Below are positions 41,683-49,935 of a stretch of DNA of 64,000 nt, piece after piece; the first letter of the stretch is position 1; each line of letters opens with the position of its first letter. Source of the DNA: Lachnospiraceae bacterium YSD2013 (lineage in GTDB: Bacteria; Bacillota; Clostridia; Lachnospirales; Lachnospiraceae); the NCBI GenBank assembly GCA_900100895.1, contig FMTX01000009.1, positions 1 through 64,000 on the forward strand, written 5' to 3'. Position numbers and translations under genes: made by a program. The notes below the pieces were generated by a model. The model worked only from the letters and a program-made list of their open reading frames with translations. It was not told the origin of the DNA and ran no database searches.

Positions 41683-42235
41683 ATTGTCCTTTGAAGTTCT
41701 TGTTAATGGTATCGATGAGTGCTACCATGAAGCCTACCACTTCATCGATGGGGTCCTTGCAGCCTTCCGCCATCCAGGTCTTCATGATACCGATTAATCC
41801 CTCGGCGATGAAGTAATAAAGCCTGCGCTTATCGGGGTAAGGGAGATTTGGGAAATACATCTCGATTAATTCCATGTTTCTCTTGTAAAACAGATTAAAG
41901 AATCTGTCTCTGAAGCGACCGTCTCCGCTCTTTTCAAAAAGCATCTCATAATTGGTCGCGTTATCGTATACGTCCTTTAAGATAATCGTGAAATTCGCTC
42001 TGTGATTGGTAAGGTCGACTTTCTTAAGCTGTTCCTCTAGGCTGTCTAGCATCTCCTCTTCTATCTTGTTCATAAGGTCTGCCGCACTATCGTAATACTT
42101 GTAGAAGGTGGCGCGATTGACCATGGCTATGTCGCATATCCCCTTGACCGTCATCTTATCCACGGGGCAGTTCTTTAAGAGTTCAAAAAATGCTACCTTT
42201 ATTCTAAACTTGGTATATCTTATTCTTGAGTCCAT
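41681..42235 (-). CDS. TetR-family regulator
   Basis: About 184 residues. The N-terminal HTH reads RIKVAFFELLKNCPVDKMTV, then KGICDIAMVNRATFYKYYDS, a typical TetR DNA-binding domain. The C-terminal domain (from about residue 60) is helical and resembles the TetR_C group common in Firmicutes. ATG 42235 is preceded by AAAGGAG. It is divergent from a DegV-family gene, across a promoter that contains an ACACGTGT palindrome; local control of degV is likely but inferred. Confidence 0.88.
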   Translation of the reverse strand: MDSRIRYTKFRIKVAFFELLKNCPVDKMTVKGICDIAMVNRATFYKYYDSAADLMNKIEEEMLDSLEEQLKKVDLTNHRANFTIILKDVYDNATNYEMLFEKSGDGRFRDRFFNLFYKRNMELIEMYFPNLPYPDKRRLYYFIAEGLIGIMKTWMAEGCKDPIDEVVGFMVALIDTINKNFKGQ

Positions 42236-42362
42236 TTTATACTCCTTTTGCGATTTACTATTAAACATATTGCCACAGAAATGTTATTTTATCAACACTT
42301 TAATCCAAATTTTCAAATAAATAACATTTGCGTTCAATATTGCATATTGTTTCTTTTTCTTT

Positions 42363-42391
42363 TTGTGAATATACTAACACGTGTATACAGA
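42363..42391 (+). promoter_or_regulatory. degV promoter with ACACGTGT palindrome in the spacer
   Basis: -35 TTGTGA (42363-42368), 17-base spacer, -10 TACAGA (42386-42391). An 8-base palindrome ACACGTGT (42377-42384) lies in the spacer, a typical place for a TetR-type operator. Confidence 0.5.
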
Positions 42392-42413
42392 ATAAAAAAG
42401 GATTATTTAGTAC

Positions 42414-43271
42414 ATGAGTTTAAAGATTTTGGTGGACTCGGCTTCAGATCTTACGCCCGAGGAAGCCACGAAGTTAAATGTCACCCTGCTTCCCATGAAG
42501 GTGCATTTCGGTGATAAAGATTACCTTGATAAGATAGACATTACCAACAACGAGTTCTTTGAAAAATTGATAGAAAGCGACACTCTCCCCACTACGAGCC
42601 AGATTTCTCCTTACGATTATGAGGAGGCGCTGAAAGAAGCCATGGGACCTGACGATGAGGCATTGATACTTACTCTCTCCTCCCGTCTCTCCGGCTGTTA
42701 CCAAAGCGCATGTCTGGCGGCAAGCGAGTATGACGGTCGCGTAAAAGTCTTCGACACACTTAACGTGTGCGTGGCTGAAATGCTCTTTGTCTTAGAGGCT
42801 GTAAGGATTCGCGACGAAGGGAAGTCGGTGGATGAAATAATTGAAAGTCTCTCCGGCGACATTAAAAAAGTTAAGCTGGTGGCCATGCTTGATACTCTTG
42901 AATACCTGAAGAAGGGCGGAAGAATTAACTCCGCCACCGCCCTGGCAGGCTCCCTACTGGGTATCAAGCCGGTCATCACTATATATGACGGCGAAGTTGC
43001 TCTCCTCGGCAAGGCTCGCGGCTCCAAGAACATTCACAACAAGCTCGTGGAGCTTATAAGCGCCTCCGGCGGAATCGATTTTTCCCGCGCCTTTCGCTTC
43101 GTGTACAGCGGTACGGATCGTACACTTTTAGACAAATACATTGCTGATTCACTTCATCTTCTTCCAAGTGGTGTAGACCCATACAACCCGGAATACATCA
43201 CCGGTATCGGCTGCGTCATCGGGACCCATGTGGGCCCCGGCGCGGTCGGTGTCGCATTCTTTGCACGGTAA
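42414..43271 (+). CDS. DegV-family fatty-acid-binding protein (FakB-like)
   Basis: A 285-residue DegV protein. The opening LKILVDSASDLTPEEA, the TSQISPYDYEEAL loop (TSQPS-like), LTLSSRLSGCYQSA and LEYLKKGGRINSATALAGSL are all family signatures. DegV/FakB proteins bind a fatty acid and, with FakA, let it be phosphorylated for lipid synthesis. No full FakA gene is in the window. The ATG at 42414 has no strong AGGAGG before it (AAAAAAGGATTATTTAGTAC). Ends with a clear terminator. Divergent TetR gene may regulate it. Confidence 0.92.
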   Translation: MSLKILVDSASDLTPEEATKLNVTLLPMKVHFGDKDYLDKIDITNNEFFEKLIESDTLPTTSQISPYDYEEALKEAMGPDDEALILTLSSRLSGCYQSACLAASEYDGRVKVFDTLNVCVAEMLFVLEAVRIRDEGKSVDEIIESLSGDIKKVKLVAMLDTLEYLKKGGRINSATALAGSLLGIKPVITIYDGEVALLGKARGSKNIHNKLVELISASGGIDFSRAFRFVYSGTDRTLLDKYIADSLHLLPSGVDPYNPEYITGIGCVIGTHVGPGAVGVAFFAR

Positions 43272-43290
43272 GCGATTGAAGTATAATTAC

Positions 43291-43318
43291 GGGGAATCCT
43301 TTAGGGTTCCCCTTTTTT
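43291..43318 (+). terminator. Terminator after degV
   Basis: GGGGAATCCT pairs with AGGGTTCCCC (43303-43312), followed by TTTTTT. Confidence 0.88.
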
Positions 43319-43440
43319 GTGCCTTTTTATAACCTTTCGAGTATCTTTAGGACATCTATAGAAATTTGTGCGTCGTGTTTTTAGATTTGAAATGTAGCAT
43401 TTTAATGTAAAAGAAAAAGTGTTCACAAAAGGAGGCAGAC

Positions 43441-44199
43441 ATGGAAAAAGGACTCGATGCATACAAACTTAAGATAATAGCTCTGCTATTTATGATATTA
43501 GATCACATTCACTCACATCTGTGGCTATATGGAAGCATGCCGCAATGGATTTCTTTGGTCACAAGATTTGTTTCACCGCTGTTTTTGTACCTGATGATAG
43601 AAGGCTTCTACCACACAAGAAGCCGCGCCAAGTACCTTTTGAGGCTCTCTGTTGCGGCGTTGATAATGCTCGCCGGAAATGTAGCCATCAATCTGTATTT
43701 CCACAATGTTAACCCTGGCACAGGCAAATACAGTTACTTTGGGTTGACGGGCCCCAACAATATATTCTTAACTCTCGCGCTTTTGTTTGCTCTGGTATGG
43801 TGCCTTGAAAATATAAAGCGGCGCCAAAATATAGGCAGGAGCATTCTTATCGCAGTCATCGTCGCATTTTTGTGTCTTTTGGCGGAAGGTGGAATATACA
43901 TGCTGCCTATAGCGGTAATCATGTGGTTCTTCCACGAAAAGAAGGCTTTGCAGTGTGTCGGAATAGGTGCTTTTGGCCTTCTTTTGCTGGCGCATACACT
44001 TGTCACGTTTACTGGCGCTTGTTCGCTGTACAGCCATTTGTGCTTTGACAACGAGTGGGGCATGATTCTGGTAATTCCCTTTATACTTTTGTATAACGGC
44101 AAACGTGGTAAGAATACAGCATTCAGCAAGTATCTGTTCTATGTGATTTATCCTGTGCATATATGGATTCTGGTGATTATAAACTTCTTACACAATTAA
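43441..44199 (+). CDS. TraX-family membrane protein
   Basis: A 252-residue protein with about eight helices and the TraX pattern: LKIIALLFMILDHIHSHLW at the N terminus, VTRFVSPLFLYLMIEGFYHT, and YVIYPVHIWILVIINFL at the C terminus. TraX of the F plasmid acetylates pilin; the many chromosomal homologues in Firmicutes are uncharacterised acyltransferase-like proteins. No conjugation genes are here. Ribosome site AAAGGAGG. Terminator follows. Confidence 0.9.
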   Translation: MEKGLDAYKLKIIALLFMILDHIHSHLWLYGSMPQWISLVTRFVSPLFLYLMIEGFYHTRSRAKYLLRLSVAALIMLAGNVAINLYFHNVNPGTGKYSYFGLTGPNNIFLTLALLFALVWCLENIKRRQNIGRSILIAVIVAFLCLLAEGGIYMLPIAVIMWFFHEKKALQCVGIGAFGLLLLAHTLVTFTGACSLYSHLCFDNEWGMILVIPFILLYNGKRGKNTAFSKYLFYVIYPVHIWILVIINFLHN

Positions 44200-44229
44200 T
44201 AACGGTTTTGCTTTATCACTTACAAATAT

Positions 44230-44263
44230 GCCCGCGGGTTTAACTGCCTGCGGGCTTTCTTTT
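44230..44263 (+). terminator. Terminator after the TraX gene
   Basis: GCCCGCGGG pairs with CCTGCGGGC (44230 to 44255, one mismatch), followed by TTTCTTTT. Confidence 0.85.
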
Positions 44264-44287
44264 GCCTTGAAATATAAACCTTGCTAC

Positions 44288-44316
44288 TTGTTAACAAAAA
44301 GTATTTTTGATATGTT
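44288..44316 (+). promoter_or_regulatory. Promoter of the lipoprotein gene
   Basis: -35 TTGTTA (44288-44293), 17-base spacer, -10 TATGTT (44311-44316), 43 bases before the ATG. Confidence 0.5.
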
Positions 44317-44359
44317 AAAAGTGGTTATAGTTCTGAGATTTCATTTGGAGAATGTGTAT

Positions 44360-45376
44360 ATGGGCAAAAAAAGACGTGTTTTACCACTCATATGTGTTGT
44401 GAGTTTACTTATATCGCTTGCTTTTTCCGGTTGTTATGACGGGCCCGACGAGAGAGAAATTGAAAGAATTCTGTCCAAATCGGACCCGATAATTGAAGAA
44501 GTTCTTTCTTCCGCATACGGCTTCACTTCCGGCATAGATTATTTGTCTGAAGGCTCTGTCGGCTATTCGAGAATGGCGGAATACGAATTCGAAATTAACG
44601 GTATCAAGTATATGGCATCTGTCGATACGTTTGGGCCGGAGCCTATTACCTATACCGACTACTACCAAAAAGAATTTGAGGAACTGTTTAAAGGGATAAT
44701 TTTGGGTGGCATTGATGACCTTGACCTGTTTTCCGGCTGTGAATACGACGTAGAGTCTTTTTCATTTTGGGACTCAACCCCCCGCGAACACAATCCACGG
44801 TATAGCGGAAGCATGATGTTCCCAACTTTTGTGACGCCTGACAATCTTAGCGAATACATTGCCACTTCCAATGTATTGCCTCTTAACATCAACATGGTTA
44901 TTAATTATTTCGGTCCTTCTGACGTAAAAGTATCTAATGAAAAAGTCAGATTGATATGGAAAGATTTCTACCCGCTACATTATGGAAACATGCAAATCAA
45001 GCACTACGAAACAGGAAGCCTTATCGACTTTAAAAATCTTCTTGCAGAATACTACTATTATCCGGACATTTCCGCCTGGAATCAAATCGAATACGCATAT
45101 CTGGATTTAACTGACGGCGTTATTGTGCGTTGCCCGGCCGGCAAAGAGGCCAATTTTGAGTACTATGTTAATGGCAATACGCTGCATGTGAAAGCACCTT
45201 CAACTTATGAATACCTAATGCACATCTCTCGCGATAGACTCGCAAAAGGCGATAAATACTACAAGTTTTATACTGACCCTGACGGCAAAAAGAAAAGAAC
45301 CACACAAACCTGGTACGGTAACTCATACGTTAACGACTGGTACGTTAACGGAGAGTATTCACTTCCATTAAGGTAG
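44360..45376 (+). CDS. Lipoprotein of unknown function
   Basis: About 338 residues. The signal MGKKRRVLPLICVVSLLISL is followed by lipobox AFSGC, giving a membrane-anchored outer-face protein. The mature part is acidic and rich in Tyr/Phe (for example LLAEYYYYPDISAWNQIEYA), with no domain I recognise. I start at ATG 44360 because GGAG lies nine bases upstream; an open frame extends back to 44228 through the TraX terminator and is not a real start. Between two terminators, so monocistronic. Confidence 0.78.
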   Translation: MGKKRRVLPLICVVSLLISLAFSGCYDGPDEREIERILSKSDPIIEEVLSSAYGFTSGIDYLSEGSVGYSRMAEYEFEINGIKYMASVDTFGPEPITYTDYYQKEFEELFKGIILGGIDDLDLFSGCEYDVESFSFWDSTPREHNPRYSGSMMFPTFVTPDNLSEYIATSNVLPLNINMVINYFGPSDVKVSNEKVRLIWKDFYPLHYGNMQIKHYETGSLIDFKNLLAEYYYYPDISAWNQIEYAYLDLTDGVIVRCPAGKEANFEYYVNGNTLHVKAPSTYEYLMHISRDRLAKGDKYYKFYTDPDGKKKRTTQTWYGNSYVNDWYVNGEYSLPLR

Positions 45377-45393
45377 AATTATTTCCGAAAATA

Positions 45394-45428
45394 AAAAACC
45401 TTGAAAACGCTTTATTTTCAAGGTTTTT
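45394..45428. terminator. Bidirectional terminator between two lipoprotein genes
   Basis: AAAAACCTTGAAAA (45394-45407) pairs perfectly with TTTTCAAGGTTTTT (45415-45428). Confidence 0.88.
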
Positions 45429-45441
45429 ATAAGTCTTATTC

Positions 45442-46413
45442 CTACCAAATCGTCGGGAATGTGCTGAACACCGCACCGTCATCTTCCATGGTAAACTGAA
45501 TATATTCTACGTCTACTTCTCCTGTGAGATAAGGCTCGTAGGTTTCTTTATCAAAGCTTTGTCTATAAATTAAGGCAACGATTTCACCCTCATCTTTGCC
45601 TTGATCATAGTATACTTCATAATCTACATGATTTATACTTGAGTCAGAGCCACGGGCGCCATCCAAAACATAAAGTCTGCCGTCGTATTCCTTAAAGAAA
45701 TCACCCTCAAGCTTAGATTCGATAATTTCATCGGTAAAACGTGTCCTTAGGAACTTTTTAAACTCGTCCATCGTAGTGATTCCGGAATAATCGAAGGCGT
45801 AATAATTACCGTATTCTTCTTCCTTTAAGCAATCACCATCCATGGGAGCCGATCCTGCAAACCACATCCAATATCCATAAGCTTCTTCGTAATCTGCAAG
45901 GATTTTGTCTTTAAGTGCAGAGTCATTTACGAGAGAATAATCTGCATTTATATCCGATTCTGTTGCCCTCTCCCATCCTACACATACTGCGTCCTCATAC
46001 GAAAAATAATCATCTGAATTGCTGCTATAACCTGCCGCTTTCCATGCTCGGTCAAATGATATATTCTCTATATTGCTAAGAAAGACATACGTTGTATCGA
46101 ACGCTGAATTAGGCACTCTTCCTGTAATCTCAAGACGATACTTGTATATATATCCGTCGCACTCCCAAGTGCCGTCATCGGATTGTCTGTATGCATGAAG
46201 CGGAGTTTCCTCCTCTATATCAGACTCTGTAGAAGCCTCAACAGAAGTCTCTTCTTTACTTACTACTTCTTTTGATTCTTCTTCGACAATACTTTCTGCC
46301 TGTGTGCTTTCTACGGATTCACTTACGTCTTTACCGCAACCTGCCAAAAGCATGGTGCTTATGACAAATGTGCATAACAGACGTTTATGTAATGCTATTT
46401 TCTTTCTGACCAT
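45442..46413 (-). CDS. Lipoprotein of unknown function, possibly IseA-like
   Basis: A 323-residue lipoprotein with signal and lipobox MLLAGC, then an acidic Ser/Glu linker (about residues 30-72) of the type that spans the wall. The mature region contains GITTMDEFKKFLRTRFTDEI with YDGRLYVLDGARG, loosely recalling IseA-type DL-endopeptidase inhibitors; I hold this weakly. No operon partners; the gene converges with the lipoprotein at 44360-45376 over a shared terminator. Confidence 0.72.
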   Translation of the reverse strand: MVRKKIALHKRLLCTFVISTMLLAGCGKDVSESVESTQAESIVEEESKEVVSKEETSVEASTESDIEEETPLHAYRQSDDGTWECDGYIYKYRLEITGRVPNSAFDTTYVFLSNIENISFDRAWKAAGYSSNSDDYFSYEDAVCVGWERATESDINADYSLVNDSALKDKILADYEEAYGYWMWFAGSAPMDGDCLKEEEYGNYYAFDYSGITTMDEFKKFLRTRFTDEIIESKLEGDFFKEYDGRLYVLDGARGSDSSINHVDYEVYYDQGKDEGEIVALIYRQSFDKETYEPYLTGEVDVEYIQFTMEDDGAVFSTFPTIW

Positions 46414-46578
46414 AACTGTACCCCCTCGTATCGTTTACAATACAATATTCACATTCAGCAGGCTTAAAGTCAACAAACTACGATAATTCTTAAACAATCT
46501 TAATAATTGAGGGAAAGTATTTTTGAGAACATTTGGGGGAACGCTTATATTTTCAGACGTATCTCGGAAAAAGAAAAA

Positions 46579-46609
46579 AGCAGAAACCTTATATCTAAAG
46601 GCTTCTGCT
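46579..46609 (-). terminator. Terminator of the tRNA operon
   Basis: AGCAGAAACCTT (46579-46590) pairs with AAGGCTTCTGCT (46598-46609, one mismatch), TTTTTTCTTTTTCC follows on the minus strand. The region 46414-46578 upstream shows nothing else. Confidence 0.85.
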
Positions 46610-46613
46610 TAAA

Positions 46614-46686
46614 TCGGAGTGACAAGACTTGAACTTGCGGCCTCCACGTCCCTAACGTGGCGCTCTACCACCTGAGCCACACCCCG
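46614..46686 (-). tRNA. tRNA-Pro (AGG)
   Basis: Cloverleaf with acceptor CGGGGTG/CACTCCG (one G:T pair), D-stem GCTC/GAGC, anticodon stem CCACG/CGTGG with loop TTAGGGA (anticodon AGG) and T-loop TTCAAGT. CCA is not encoded. Third gene of the Val-Met-Pro operon. Confidence 0.93.
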
Positions 46687-46695
46687 GTATTTAAA

Positions 46696-46769
46696 TAGCG
46701 AGAGGGGGATTCGAACCCTCGACACTGCGGGTATGAACCGCATGCTCTAGCCAACTGAGCTATCTCGCC
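46696..46769 (-). tRNA. tRNA-Met (CAT), elongator type
   Basis: Acceptor GGCGAGA/TCTCGCT, anticodon loop TTCATAC (CAT), T-loop TTCGAAT. The first acceptor pair is G:T and not the C/A mismatch of bacterial initiators, so it is elongator Met, or a tRNA-Ile that becomes lysidine-modified. CCA not encoded. Confidence 0.9.
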
Positions 46770-46791
46770 ATATTCATTTAAGTCGAATAAG

Positions 46792-46864
46792 TGGGGCCTA
46801 TAGGGCTCGAACCTATGACCCTCTGCTTGTAAGGCAGATGCTCTCCCAGCTGAGCTAAGACCCC
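46792..46864 (-). tRNA. tRNA-Val (TAC)
   Basis: Acceptor GGGGTCT/AGGCCCC, anticodon loop CTTACAA (TAC), T-loop TTCGAGC. CCA not encoded. First gene of the operon. Confidence 0.95.
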
Positions 46865-46884
46865 GTGTCTCAACCGACTTGATT

Positions 46885-46913
46885 AGTATACAAAAGCAGT
46901 GCTTGAATGTCAA
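46885..46913 (-). promoter_or_regulatory. Strong promoter of the tRNA operon
   Basis: -35 TTGACA (46913-46908, consensus), 17-base spacer, -10 TATACT (46890-46885), 21 bases upstream of tRNA-Val. Confidence 0.92.
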
Positions 46914-46963
46914 GCATAATTTTCAAAAAAATGCGGAAAATTTCAATGCCGCAAAAAGGCGCT

Positions 46964-47497
46964 TTAAGAGAACCTTGCGCACCCCTGACAACCCGCGCAA
47001 CCAAGGCCCGGAGACTGCATATCTTTGTATGATCCGAGCAGGCAAACAGCGTGTGCCGCTATGCCTTCTCCTGCCCCTGTAAAGCCCAGTCCTTCCTCGG
47101 TAGTGGCCTTAACGTTAACGCAGGATACCTCTATCTTAAGAGCCTTCGCAATGTTCTCTCGCATGGCATCGATATGGGGGCGCATCTTGGGCGCCTGGGC
47201 GAGAATCGTGGCGTCTATGTTCTCAACATAGTAGAGCTTCTCCTGGAGCAAATCGCCCACATGCTCGAGGAGCTTGATGCTGTCGGCGCCTTTGTAGCGC
47301 TCGTCGGTATCGGGGAAGTGAAGTCCGATATCGCCAAGAGCGGCAGCGCCGAGAAGCGCATCCATAACGGCGTGGGTAAGGACATCCGCATCGGAGTGTC
47401 CGAGGAGTCCCTTCTCGTAAGGGATATCCACGCCGCCTATAATGAGCTTACGACCTTCCGTAAGCTTGTGAACATCGTAACCGTGTCCTATTCTCAT
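46964..47497 (-). CDS. ispF: 2-C-methyl-D-erythritol 2,4-cyclodiphosphate synthase with Cys-rich tail
   Basis: A 177-residue IspF, the MEP-pathway enzyme that cyclises CDP-methylerythritol 2-phosphate. Metal ligands are in place: D8 and H10 (GYDVHKL) and H42 ([11 protein letters not shown]); [10 protein letters not shown] and [20 protein letters not shown] are signatures. The normal fold ends near AVCLLG (about residue 160). An extra 17 residues, [20 protein letters not shown] and FS, follow, with a C-x2-C-x2-C cluster I do not know from IspF. It starts directly after the argS stop (TAA then ATG), so the two genes are coupled. Confidence 0.93.
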   Translation of the reverse strand: MRIGHGYDVHKLTEGRKLIIGGVDIPYEKGLLGHSDADVLTHAVMDALLGAAALGDIGLHFPDTDERYKGADSIKLLEHVGDLLQEKLYYVENIDATILAQAPKMRPHIDAMRENIAKALKIEVSCVNVKATTEEGLGFTGAGEGIAAHAVCLLGSYKDMQSPGLGCAGCQGCARFS

Positions 47498-49264
47498 TTA
47501 CATCCTTTCGGGTGCTTCAAAGCCGAGCATGCCTATGCATGTCTCCAGCACCTTCTTTGTAAGATTGATAAGTGCAATGTATGAGCCCTGCTTCTTAGCA
47601 TCTTCCTCGGACAAAATCTTGGTCTCGTGGTAGAAAGAGTTGAAAGCGTTGGCAAGATCGTAGATGAATGCACAAATCTTGCTGGGCGCAAGTTCCTCAT
47701 AGGCAGCTTCCACTGTCTGTGAGAAGTAAGTAAGTTCCTTCATAAGTTCTTTCTCGGAAGCGTTGTCGATGCCGACAATCTTACAATCTTCGACCTTTTT
47801 GCCTGACTGAACATACTTTTCAAGAATAGACTTAATACGAACGATAGTATACAAAATGTACGGACCTGAGTTGCCTTCAAAAGAAATAAAGCGGTCCATA
47901 TCAAAGATGTAATCCTTGGAAGGAATATTGGATAAATCGCCGTAACGAAGTGCAGCGCGGCCTACTATCTGAGAAATGCGCTTAGCGTCTTCTTCGCTCA
48001 TATCCCTGTTTTCTTTGATCTTGGCATAGGTAGCCTCGTTAATATCGTTCATGAGGGTTTCAAGACGCATAACGCCGCCGTCACGGGTCTTGAAGGGCTT
48101 GCCGTCCTTACCGTTCATGGTGCCGAAGCCTACGTGCGCAAGGTTGGTATCCTCGTCTACGAGCTTGGTCTTGTGAGCGCAACGGAATACCTGCTCAAAG
48201 TATAAGTCCTGACGCTTGTCGGTAAGGTAGATGAATCGGTCGGGATTGTACTTTTCCTTCCTTGCCATGATGGTAGCAAGGTCGGTGGTGTTGTAGAGAG
48301 ATGCTCCGTCGGACTTAAGGATAATGCAGGGAGGCATTTCCTTGGTGTCTGTGTCTTCCTTAACGTCAACTACAAGAGCGCCTTCGCTGATGTAAGCGTA
48401 GCCGCCGTCCTTCATATACTGAACCATGCCGGGAATTACGTCGTGCACGGAAGATTCACCGTTCCAAAGATCGAAGTGTACACCGAGATTGTCGTAAATA
48501 CGACGCATATCAGTTACGGAAACATTAATGATATGGTTCCAGAGTGCGCGGTATCCGCGAACGCCTGACTGAAGCTTGTAGGTAGCTTCCTGAGCTTTCG
48601 CCTTGTACTCGTCGTCTTCTTTGGACTTCTTGGAAGCGGTAGGATAAATCTCTTCAAGGTCTGCTACGGTAAAAGGAGGTTCCGAAGGATACTCTCCCGT
48701 GTAAGAGTCGTCAAAGTACGGAAGGTCGGGCTTGCGCAAAGAAAGCTCGTGCATAATAAGACCCATGGGGGTACCCCAGTCGCCCAAGTGAATGTCGCTG
48801 ATGGTCTCGTGACCCATGTACTTACAGATACGGTTGATTGCATCACCGATAACGCCGGAACGCAAGTGACCTACGTGAAGTGCCTTGGCTACGTTGGGTC
48901 CGCCGTAATCGAGCATAATCTTAAGGGGCTTAGCTGCAGGCTCAAAGCCGAACTTGTCATCCTCGCTCATCTTAGCCACGTACTGCGAAAGAAAGTCGGG
49001 ATTAATGTTTAAGTTAATAAATCCGGGCATAACAGCATTTACTTCGGAAAATACCTTGCTGTCTTTAAGGTTCTCTGCCACTGCATTCGCAATGTTAATA
49101 GGTGCTGTCTTTAAAGCCTTAGCAAGAGCCATGGCGCCGTTACACTGGTATTCGCAGAGGTCGGGGCGGTTAGATACGCTTACCTTACCTGCTGCCTTGT
49201 CATAACCTGCCTTTTCAAAAGCAGACATGACCTCTTCTGATATAAGTTCAAGTATTTTTTTCAT
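47498..49264 (-). CDS. argS: Arginyl-tRNA synthetase
   Basis: A 588-residue class I synthetase. The HIGH motif appears as ALHVGHLRSGVIGDAINR, the N-terminal ArgS-specific domain covers about residues 1-105, and the C-terminal DALR anticodon-binding domain ends the protein (ENSGPYILYTIVRIKSILEK; FEAPERM). Charges tRNA-Arg. Good ribosome site (AGAGGAAATTAATT). It lies two bases after queH and just before ispF, in a housekeeping run. No T-box leader was seen. Confidence 0.95.
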   Translation of the reverse strand: MKKILELISEEVMSAFEKAGYDKAAGKVSVSNRPDLCEYQCNGAMALAKALKTAPINIANAVAENLKDSKVFSEVNAVMPGFINLNINPDFLSQYVAKMSEDDKFGFEPAAKPLKIMLDYGGPNVAKALHVGHLRSGVIGDAINRICKYMGHETISDIHLGDWGTPMGLIMHELSLRKPDLPYFDDSYTGEYPSEPPFTVADLEEIYPTASKKSKEDDEYKAKAQEATYKLQSGVRGYRALWNHIINVSVTDMRRIYDNLGVHFDLWNGESSVHDVIPGMVQYMKDGGYAYISEGALVVDVKEDTDTKEMPPCIILKSDGASLYNTTDLATIMARKEKYNPDRFIYLTDKRQDLYFEQVFRCAHKTKLVDEDTNLAHVGFGTMNGKDGKPFKTRDGGVMRLETLMNDINEATYAKIKENRDMSEEDAKRISQIVGRAALRYGDLSNIPSKDYIFDMDRFISFEGNSGPYILYTIVRIKSILEKYVQSGKKVEDCKIVGIDNASEKELMKELTYFSQTVEAAYEELAPSKICAFIYDLANAFNSFYHETKILSEEDAKKQGSYIALINLTKKVLETCIGMLGFEAPERM

Positions 49265-49266
49265 AA

Positions 49267-49884
49267 TTAATTTCCTCTTTTCGAAAACGGACAGCCACAG
49301 TAGTCCTGGCGGTAGAGTCCGTATTTGTCGCTTAATTCAACGGAATGCTTAAAGCCTTCCTTCTTTTTAAAGTCGGAGCACAGCCATGAAACGCCTTCTT
49401 CACGCGCTATACGCTCTCCTATTTCATTAATTAAACGGGCATCCTTAAGGGGGCTTAAAGTTAAGGTGGTGGCAAAATAATCATAGCCCTCGGCCTTGGC
49501 CTTACGGGCAGTCTCGCGCAATCTTAACTCAAAGCACTTGGCGCAGCGGGCTCCGCGTTCCGGTTCCTGTTCGAGTCCGCGGGCAACTTCGAAGAACTTT
49601 TCGGGTTCAAAGGGGCCTTCCGCATATTCGATGTCGGCACCGGGAAACTCGCTGTTAAGGATACCCACCAGTCTCTTAAGCTCCTCGGCGCGCTTGTCGT
49701 GCTCGGTTCTGTCGGTGATGTTGGGGTTGTAGTAATAAGCGGTAATGCTTATCTTATCCTCAAGTACCGTCAGACAGTGGCTCGAGCAGGGAGCACAGCA
49801 ACACTGAAGCAGAAGACTCTTGGCCCGGGTGTCCTCGCATGCAAGGATTTCGTCCATCTTCTTTTGAAAGTTTATCTGATTCAT
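49267..49884 (-). CDS. queH: Epoxyqueuosine reductase QueH
   Basis: About 205 residues. QueH (formerly DUF208) performs the last step of queuosine synthesis, reducing epoxyqueuosine in tRNA, with an Fe-S cluster held by Cys pairs. Here LLLQCCCAPCSSHCL, ARCAKCFELRLRETA and the C-terminal RQDYCGCPFSKRG supply them. Preferred start is ATG 49884 (MNQINFQKKMDEIL), although no Shine-Dalgarno precedes it. A -10 box ends only seven bases upstream, so the mRNA may be leaderless; a longer frame would start inside the purL terminator hairpin. Confidence 0.92.
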   Translation of the reverse strand: MNQINFQKKMDEILACEDTRAKSLLLQCCCAPCSSHCLTVLEDKISITAYYYNPNITDRTEHDKRAEELKRLVGILNSEFPGADIEYAEGPFEPEKFFEVARGLEQEPERGARCAKCFELRLRETARKAKAEGYDYFATTLTLSPLKDARLINEIGERIAREEGVSWLCSDFKKKEGFKHSVELSDKYGLYRQDYCGCPFSKRGN

Positions 49885-49891
49885 GGGAATA

Positions 49892-49897
49892 AATATA
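49892..49897 (-). promoter_or_regulatory. Extended -10 (TGCTATATT) directly before queH
   Basis: TATATT on the minus strand, preceded by TGC, ends seven bases before the queH ATG. Transcription would start at or one base before the A of ATG. Confidence 0.5.
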
Positions 49898-49902
49898 GCA
49901 CA

Positions 49903-49923
49903 GGCGTGCAAAAAATGCACGCC
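49903..49923 (-). terminator. Hairpin after purL
   Basis: GGCGTGCA (49903-49910) pairs with TGCACGCC (49916-49923), loop TTTTT. The minus strand continues TGTGCTATATTTATT. Probable terminator, overlapping the queH promoter region. Confidence 0.65.
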
Positions 49924-49935
49924 CGTTTAAAAATC

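Noticed and set aside
44228-44359. Upstream extension of the lipoprotein frame by 44 codons
   Set aside because: It covers the TraX terminator and the gene's own promoter, and a proper ribosome site and signal peptide start at 44360.
46665-46913. An 82-codon open frame on the minus strand
   Set aside because: It runs through tRNA-Pro, tRNA-Met and tRNA-Val; its apparent protein (SSAGRASALQAEGHRFEPYR) is the usual translation artefact of tRNA genes.
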